NCBI GenBank assembly: GCA_036873755.1
Contig: JAVTVY010020516.1
Span: forward strand, 1-64,000
Direction of reading: 5' to 3'
DNA: 64,000 nt
DNA from: Hanleya hanleyi
Lineage: Eukaryota; Mollusca; Polyplacophora; Lepidopleurida; Hanleyidae
A program made the position numbers and the translations under genes. The notes beneath the pieces are model-generated. The model ran no database searches. It saw only the letters and a list, made by a program, of their open reading frames with translations, and was not told the DNA's origin. Positions 55,901 to 64,000 of this stretch are shown here, one piece after another; the first letter of the stretch is position 1, and each line of letters opens with the position of its first letter.

Positions 55901-58900
55901 TATACCCCCGGGCAGAGAATCATGGGTAAATTCAAAATGGCGGCCATGTGGTATCCGCGAAAGTCGTGTTTTTCAGTCTTTTCGCTCCATTTCTTCACAT
56001 TTTCCTTGCCTAAAAGGCCATGAAATTATTTTATTTATGCAAAACTAATTATTCTATATTTTATTTGATTTTTCTCGGGAGAATAATCGGGAAAATGATA
56101 ATTTAGAAAAATTCATACAGCATAAAGAGTCCTTGATTGAACGGCAATAGAAGGCATGGTTATTTTGTTGGCACTCTCGGGAAGGCGAACATCCTAATGC
56201 AACCATTCAAAGGTTCCGACAAGGAGTACAGCTCTTATTCGTGAATCGAGTCCCGGCATTTCACATGGGATTCAGAGCATTTTCTGGAGTGATAGTCAAG
56301 GCGCATCACTGAGGATAAGGATCGATACGGAAGTCATATCGCAATCTTCTCGATGACCCGACAAGGTGTATACACTATCAGATAAGGATGTCGACATCTA
56401 TCCCTTGTTGTATCTTAATACATGGCCAAGATCTTCCAGAAATAATCATCGATATTTCATCGCTCAGGTAGAGACTTTAGTGTGCGTGTATAAAGGCAAA
56501 TGATTGCAGCTAGAATTAGAAGGAAGTTCTTCTTCTATTGGCATGACAAACCCTATATCGGAATGGACCATTTCGAGTTTACACACTGGGAGTCTATCAC
56601 CGTATACGTCGTATACAAGGTAAAGATGTTGCGAAACCTATATCGATAAATCGAACCGAGTAGCTTTGCTTTTATTTGTAAATGAAGGCGTATGACTGAA
56701 GCGACGGTCAACGCAAGGAAATCATAAAGCAAAGAGTATAAAACGACCCGACAAGGTATATAAATTTTCAATCAATTATATATGCTCTGTTATTTTCATC
56801 CCATTTGAATTTCAATTACATTAAGGACGATCATGATAATCTTGAACAGCTTCTCGATACTCCACAATGGCTATGTAATACTTTCTCGCTCGAGAATGAG
56901 GCTAAAGGTACCAAAAGGAAGTCGTGATTGTAATGACCCGACAAGGTCTATAAACATTCCGTCAGCAAAGTTCCCCCCCCCTAGTGAACTTTTCTCTGCT
57001 GTTCCGAAGCGACAAAATCGAGGGGGCCGAAAATTTTAAGCTTTTCTTATTGGGGTCATCTTGAGCCTATTTTGATATACCCCCGGGTAGAGAATCATGG
57101 GTAAATTCAAAATGGCGGCCATGTGGTATCCGCGAAAGTCGTGTTTTTCAGTCTTTTCGCTCCATTTCTTCACATTTTCCTTGCCTAAAAAGCCTTGAAA
57201 TTATTTTATTGATGCAAAACTAATTATTCTATATTTTATTTGATTTTTCTAGAGAGAATAATCGGAAAAATGAAAATTTCGAAAAATTCATACAGCACAA
57301 AGAGTCCTTGATTGAACGGCAATAGAAAGCATGGTTATTTTTTTGGCACTCTCGGGAAGGCGAACATCCTAATGCAACCATTCAAAGGTTCCGACAAGGA
57401 GTACAGCTCTTATTCATGAATCGAGTCCCGGCATTCCACATGTGATTCAGAGCATTTTCTGGAGTGAAAGTCAAGGCGCATCACTGAGGATAAGGATCGA
57501 TACGGAAGTCATATCGCAATCTTCTTGATGACCCGACAAGGTATATACACTATCAGATAAGGATGTCGACATCTATCCCTTGTTGCATCTTAATACATGG
57601 CCAAAATCTTTCAGAAATAATCATCGATATTTCATCGATCAGGTGGAGACTTTAGTGTGCGTGTATAAAGGCAAATGATTGCAGCTAGAATTAGAAGGAA
57701 GTTCTTCTTCTATTGACATGACAAACACTATAACGGAATGGACCATCTCGAGTTTATACACTGGGAGTCTATCACAGTATACGTCTGATACAAGATAAAG
57801 ATGTTGCGAAACCTATATCGATAAATCGAACAGAGTAGTTTTGCTTTTATTTGTAAATGAAGGCGTATGACTGAAGCGACGGTCAACGCAAGGAAATCAT
57901 AAAGCAAAGAGTATAAAACGACCAGACAAGGTATATAAATTTTCAATCAACGATATAAGCTCTGTCATTTTCATCCCATTTGAATTTCAATTACATTAAG
58001 GACGATCATGATAATCTTGAACAGCTTCTCGATACTCCACAATGGCTATGTAATACTTTCTCGCTCGAGAATGAGGCTAAAGGTACCAAAAGGAAGTCGT
58101 GATTGTAATGACCCGACAAGGTCTATAAACATTCCGTCAGCAAAGTGTCCCCCCTAGTGAACTTTTCTCTGCTGTTCCGAAACGACAAAATCGAGGAGGC
58201 CAAAATTTTCAAGGTTTTCTTACTGGGGTCATCTTGAGCCTATTTTCATATACCCCCGGGCAGAGAATCATGGGTAAATTCAAAATGGCGGCCATGTGGT
58301 ATCCGCGAAAGTCGTGTTTTTCAGTCTTTTCGCTCCATTTCTTCACATTTTCCTTGCCTAAAAGGCCTTGAAATTATTTTATTGATGCAAAACTAATTAT
58401 GCTATATTTTATTTGATTTTTGTCGAGAGGATAATCGGAAAAATGAAAATTTCGAAAAATCGACCCCAAAACGGTCGAAAATGGCTTCCGAGAAGACGAC
58501 GGCACTGTGACGTCATGATGGCGGCCATCTTGGATTTTTTTACATTTCCAGGTAGAACTTGAACCCAAGATACTGTGTGGTAAGTTTCAGCGCTCTAGCC
58601 TTAGTGGTAGAGGAAATATATAGGGGGTGGGCACTTTCCACCCCCCGCCACTCCTCCAGGCCGCGATACACCCCAAAATCGCCAGGGCCAAATAGGCTTA
58701 AGATAATAATATTCGGTAACCGGTTCCCTGTATTTCAAGTACTATCTCAAGAATATAAGAAGCGTCTCAGTGTCAGTAAGGATGAAACATGAACGTCATC
58801 AAGCAAGGGTCTCCAGGACCCAACAAGATACAGAAGTGTTAAGTCAGTGAATTCGTCTTTCGTAAGTTCATTGGATCAGGGGTTTTTTTTCTTACTCGGA

Positions 58901-61900
58901 AATCAAGGCGAATAAGCGAAGCTAGGAATAACAGAAGGAAGCCGTAAAACAAAGAATGCAAACTACCCGATAGTTTCGAGTTTATACACTGGGAGTCTAT
59001 CACCGTATACGTCTTATACAAGGTAAAGATGTTGCGAAACCTATATCGATAAATCGAACAGAGTAGTTTTGCTTTTATTTGTAAATGAAGGCGTATGACT
59101 GAAGCGACGGTCATCGCAAGGAAATCATAAAGCAAAGAGTATAAAGCGACCCGACAAGGTATATAAATTTTCAATCAATGATATAAGCTCTGTCATTTTC
59201 ATCCCATTTGAATTTCAATTACATTGAGGACGATCATGGTAATCTTGAACAGCTTCTCGATACTCCACAATGGCTATGTAATACTTTCTCGCTCGAGAAT
59301 GAGGCTAAAGATACCAAAAGGAAGTCGTGATTGTAATGACCCGACAAGGTCTATAAACATTCCGTCAGCAAAGTGCCCCCAGCTTGTGAACTTTTCTCTG
59401 CTGTTCCTAAACGACAAAATCGAGGCGGCCAAAATTTTCAAGGTTTTCTTACTGGGGTCATCTTGAGCCTATTTTCATATACCCCCGGGCAGAGAATCAT
59501 GGGTAAATTCAAAATGGCGGCCATGTGGTATCCGCGAAAGTCGTGTTTTTCAGTCTTTTCGCTCCATTTCTTCACATTTTCCTTGCCTAAAAGGCCTTGA
59601 AATTATTTTATTTATGCAAAACTAATTATTCTATATTTTATTTGATTTTTCTCGAGAGAATAATCGGGAAAATTGAAATTTCGAAAAATTCATACAGCAT
59701 AAAGAGTCCTTGATTGAACGGCAATAGAAGGCATCGTTATTTTTTTGGCACTCTCGGGAAGGCGAACATCCTAATGCAACCATTCAAAGGTTCCGACAAG
59801 GAGTACAGCTCTTATTCGTGAATCGAGTCCCGGCATTTCACATGGGATTCAGAGCATTTTCTGGAGTGAAAGTCAAGGCGCATCACTGAGGATAAGGATC
59901 GATACGGAAGTCATATCGCAATCTTCTCGATGACCCGACAAGGTATATACACTATCAGATAAGGATGTCGACATCTATCCCTTGCTGCATCTTAATACAT
60001 GGCCAAGATCTTCCAGAAATAATCATCGATATTTCATCGATCAGGTAGAGACTTTAGTGTGCGTGTATAAAGGCAAATGATTGCAGCTGGAATTAGAAGG
60101 AAGGTCTTCTTCTATTGACATGACAAACCCTATAACGGAATGGACCATCTCGAGTTTATACACTGGGAGTCTATCACCGTATACGTCTTATACAAGGTAA
60201 AGATGTTGCGAAACCTATATCGATAAATCGAACAGAGTAGTTTTGCTTTTATTTGTAAATGAAGGCGTATGACTGAAGTGACGGTCAACGCAAGAAAGTC
60301 ATAAAGCAAAGAGTATAAAACGACCCGACAAGGTATATAAATTTTCAATCAATGATATAAGCTCTGTTATTTTCATCCCATTTGAATTTCAATTACATTA
60401 AGGACGATCATGATAATCTTGAACAGCTTCTCGATACTCCACAATGGCTATGTAATACTTTCTCGCTCGAGAATGAGGCTAAAGGTACCAAAAGGAAGTC
60501 GTGATTGTAATGACCCGACAAGGTCTATAAACATTCCGTCAGCAAAGTGCCCACCCCTAGTGAACTTTTCTCTGCTGTTCCGAAACGACAGAATCGAGGA
60601 GGCCGAAAATTTTAAGCTTTTCTTATTGGGGTCATCTTGAGCCTATTTTGATATACCCCCGGGCAGAGAATCATGGGTAAATTCAAAATGGCGGCCATGT
60701 GGTATCCGCGAAAGTCGTGTTTTTCAGTCTTTTCGCTCCATTTCTTCACATTTTCCTTGCCTAAAAGGCCTTGAAATTATTTTATTTATGCAAAACTAAT
60801 TATTCTATATTTTATTTGATTTTTCTCGAGAGGATAATCGGAAAAATGAAAATTTCGAAAAATCGACCCCAAAACGGCCGAAAATGGCTTCCGAGAAGAC
60901 GACGGCACTGTGACGTCATGATGGCGGCCATCTTGGATTTTTTTACATTTCCAGGTAGAACTTGAACCCAAGATACTGTGTGGTAAGTTTCAGCGCTCTA
61001 GCCTTAGTGGTAGAGGAAATATATAGGGGGTGGGCACTTTCCACCCCCCGCCACTCCTCCAGGCCGCGATACACCCCAAAATCGCCAGGGCCAAATAGGC
61101 TTAAGATAATAATATTCGGTAACCGGTTCCCTGTATTTCAAGTACTATCTCAAGAATATAAGAAGCGTCTCAGTGTCAGTAAGGATGAAACATGAACGTC
61201 ATCAAGCAAGGATCTCCAGGACCCAACAAGATACAGAAGTGTTAAGTCAGTGAATTCGTCTTTCGTAAGTTCATTGGATCAGGGTTTTTTTCTTACTCGG
61301 AAATCAAGGCGAATAAGCGAAGCTAGGAATAACAGAAGGAAGCCGTAAAACAAAGAATGCAAACTACCCGATAGTTTCGAGTTTATACACTGGGAGTCTA
61401 TCACCGTATACGTCTTATACAAGGTAAAGATGTTGCGAAACCTATATCGATAAATCGAACAGAGTAGTTTTGCTTTTATTTGTAAATGAAGGCGTATGAC
61501 TGAAGCGACGGTCAACGCAAGGAAATCATAAAGCAAAGAGTATAAAACGACCCGACAAGGTATATAAATTTTCAATCAATGATATAAGCTCTGTCATTTT
61601 CATCCCATTTGAATTTCAATTACATTGAGGACGATCATGGTAATCTTGAACAGCTCCTCGATACTCCACAATGGCTATGTAATACTTTCTCGCTCGAGAA
61701 TGAGGCTAAAGATACCAAAAGGAAGTCGTGATTGTAATGACCCGACAAGGTCTATAAACATTCCGTCAGCAAAGTGCCCCCAGCTTGTGAACTTTTCTCT
61801 GCTGTTCCTAAACGACAAAATCGAGGCGGCCAAAATTTTCAAGGTTTTCTTACTGGGGTCATCTTGAGCCTATTTTCATATACCCCCGGGCAGAGAATCA

Positions 61901-64000
61901 TGGGTAAATTCAAAATGGCGGCCATGTGGTATCCGCGAAAGTCGTGTTTTTCAGTCTTTTCGCTCCATTTCTTCACATTTTTTTCTTGCCTAAAAGGCCT
62001 TGAAATTATTTTATTTATGCAAAACTAATTATTCTATATTTTATTTGATTTTTCTCGAGAGAATAATCGGAAAAATGAAAATTTCGAAAAATTCATACAG
62101 CATAAAGAGTCCTTGATTGAACGGCAATAGAAGGCATCGTTATTTTTTTGGCACTCTCGGGAAGGCGAACATCCTAATGCAACCATTCAAAGGTTCCGAC
62201 AAGGAGTACAGCTCTTATTCGTGAATCGAGTCCCGGCATTTCACATGGGATTCAGAGCATTTTCTGGAGTGAAAGTCAAGGCGCATCACTGAGGATAAGG
62301 ATCGATACGGAAGTCATATCGCAATCTTCTCGATGACCCGACAAGGTATATACACTATCAGATAAGGATGTCGACATCTATCCCTTGCTGCATCTTAATA
62401 CATGGCCAAGATCTTCCAGAAATAATCATCGATATTTCATTGATCAGGTAGAGACTTTAGTGTGCGTGTATAAAGGCAAATGATTGCAGCTGGAATTAGA
62501 AGGAAGGTCTTCTTCTATTGACATGACAAACCCTATAACGGAATGGACCATCTCGAGTTTATACACTGGGAGTCTATCACCGTATACGTCTTATACAAGG
62601 TAAAGATGTTGCGAAACCTATATCGATAAATCGAACAGAGTAGTTTTGCTTTTATTTGTAAATGAAGGCGTATGACTGAAGTGACGGTCAACGCAAGAAA
62701 ATCATAAAGCAAAGAGTATAAAACGACCCGACAAGGTATATAAATTTTCAATCAATGATATAAGCTCTGTTATTTTCATCCCATTTGAATTTCAATTACA
62801 TTAAGGACGATCATGATAATCTTGAACAGCTTCTCGATACTCCACAATGGCTATGTAATACTATCTCAATCGAGAATGAGGCTAAAGGTACCAAAAGGAA
62901 GTCGTGATTGTAATGACCCGACAAGGTCTATAAACATTCCGTCAGCAAAGTGCCCACCCATAGTGAACTTTTCTCTGCTGTTCCGAAACGACAGAATCGA
63001 GGAGGCCGAAAATTTTAAGCTTTTCTTATTGGGGTCATCTTGAGCTTATTTTGATATACCCCCGGGCAGAGAATCATGGGTAAATTCAAAATGGCGGCCA
63101 TGTGGTATCCGCGAAAGTCGTGTTTTTCAGTCTTTTCGCTCCATTTCTTCACATTTTCCTTGCCTAAAAGGCCTTGAAATTATTTTATTTATGCAAAACT
63201 AATTATTCTATATTTTATTTGATTTTTCTCGAGAGAATAATCGGGAAAATTGAAATTTCGAAAAATTCATACAGCATAAAGAGTCCTTGATTGAACGGCA
63301 ATAGAAGGCATCGTTATTTTTTTGGCACTCTCGGGAAGGCGAACATCCTAATGCAACCATTCAAAGGTTCCGACAAGGAGTACAGCTCTTATTCGTGAAT
63401 CGAGTCCCGGCATTTCACATGGGATTCAGAGCATTTTCTGGAGTGAAAGTCAAGGCGCATCACTGAGGATAAGGATCGATACGGAAGTCATATCGCAATC
63501 TTCTCGATGACCCGACAAGGTATATACACTATCAGATAAGGATGTCGACATCTATCCCTTGCTGCATCTTAATACATGGCCAAGATCTTCCAGAAATAAT
63601 CATCGATATTTCATCGATCAGGTAGAGACTTTAGTGTGCGTGTATAAAGGCAAATGATTGCAGCTGGAATTAGAGGGAAGTTCTTCTTCTATTGACATGA
63701 CAAACCCTATAACGGAATGGACCATCTCGAGTTTATACACTGGGAGTCTATCACCGTATACGTCTTATACAAGGTAAAGATGTTGCGAAACCTATATCGA
63801 TAAATCGAACAGAGTAGTTTTGCTTTTATTTGTAAATGAAGGCGTATGACTGAAGTGACGGTCAACGCAAGAAAGTCATAAAGCAAAGAGTATAAAACGA
63901 CCCGACAAAGTATATAAATTTTCAATCAATGATATAAGCTCTGTTATTTTCATCCCATTTGAATTTCAATTACATTAAGGACGATCATGATAATCTTGAA
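52987..64000. repeat. Satellite array, part 5: two short unit types, local 2,403-bp period
   Basis: Units of about 1,160-1,175 bp and about 1,245 bp follow one another. Long ones lack the hairpin module and the next module, with joint CCCGATAGTTTCGAG. Short ones jump from CGAAAAAT to TCATACAGC. From 57.7 to 62.5 kb the pair repeats at 2,403 bp, for example at 58,559/60,962 and 60,130/62,533. The array runs off the right end of the window. Confidence 0.85.

Noticed and set aside
19280..64000. The 1.9-kb repeats as a CRISPR array or bacterial repeat system
   Set aside because: Units are kilobase-sized, without short repeats separated by unique spacers, and the context is eukaryotic.

Overview
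The window is eukaryotic, from an invertebrate animal genome, and is built almost wholly of mobile and repetitive DNA. Reasons: a Polinton/Maverick-type virus-like element, a Jockey-like non-LTR retrotransposon with an RNase H domain, a Penelope-like reverse transcriptase of a type I associate with molluscs and cnidarians, TATA boxes and AATAAA signals, and a kilobase-scale satellite array. A mollusc or other lophotrochozoan is my best guess, but the sequence does not fix the taxon. I found no convincing host protein gene, tRNA, rRNA or CRISPR array.

Region 1 (1 to about 15,410) is one decayed Polinton/Maverick (adintovirus-like) element. It is bounded by long inverted repeats made of tandem units that carry a GCGCATGCGC palindrome and often a TGACGTCA box. 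All recognised element genes lie on the minus strand. Read 5' to 3' (right to left) they are: three small genes, each with a TATA box about 40 bases before its ATG (two are paralogues); a short reading frame and the packaging ATPase (frameshifted); a small basic/hydrophobic virion-type protein; a conserved proline-rich protein; the minor capsid (penton) protein; a small glycine-rich, basic pVI-like protein; the major capsid protein (split, its middle lost); and an intact adenain-like cysteine protease with its own poly(A) signal. Together these form a virion assembly and maturation module. No protein-primed DNA polymerase and no whole integrase is present, so this copy could not move by itself. 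A Jockey-like LINE lies inside the major capsid gene, and a Penelope-like reverse transcriptase lies inside the right inverted-repeat array.

Region 2 (about 15,411 to 19,280) is AT-rich with no genes. It holds two inverted copies of a dispersed repeat, a fragment of the Penelope-like 3' end, and diverged pieces related to the satellite that follows.

Region 3 (about 19,280 to 64,000, continuing past the window) is a tandem satellite. The left part has monomers of about 1.9 kb, partly arranged as a 3,823-bp dimer. From about 45 kb rightwards the array changes to shortened units that lack defined modules, with periods near 2,042 and 2,403 bp. Two clean insertions interrupt it. One is a 5.8-kb element with CCCAGATAACAC termini and GTTGGC-rich subterminal arrays (23,775-29,589). 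The other is a 2.05-kb PIF/Harbinger-like non-autonomous element with a TAA target duplication (40,877-42,924). The short open frames that recur in every satellite copy are treated as by-products of homogenisation, not genes.
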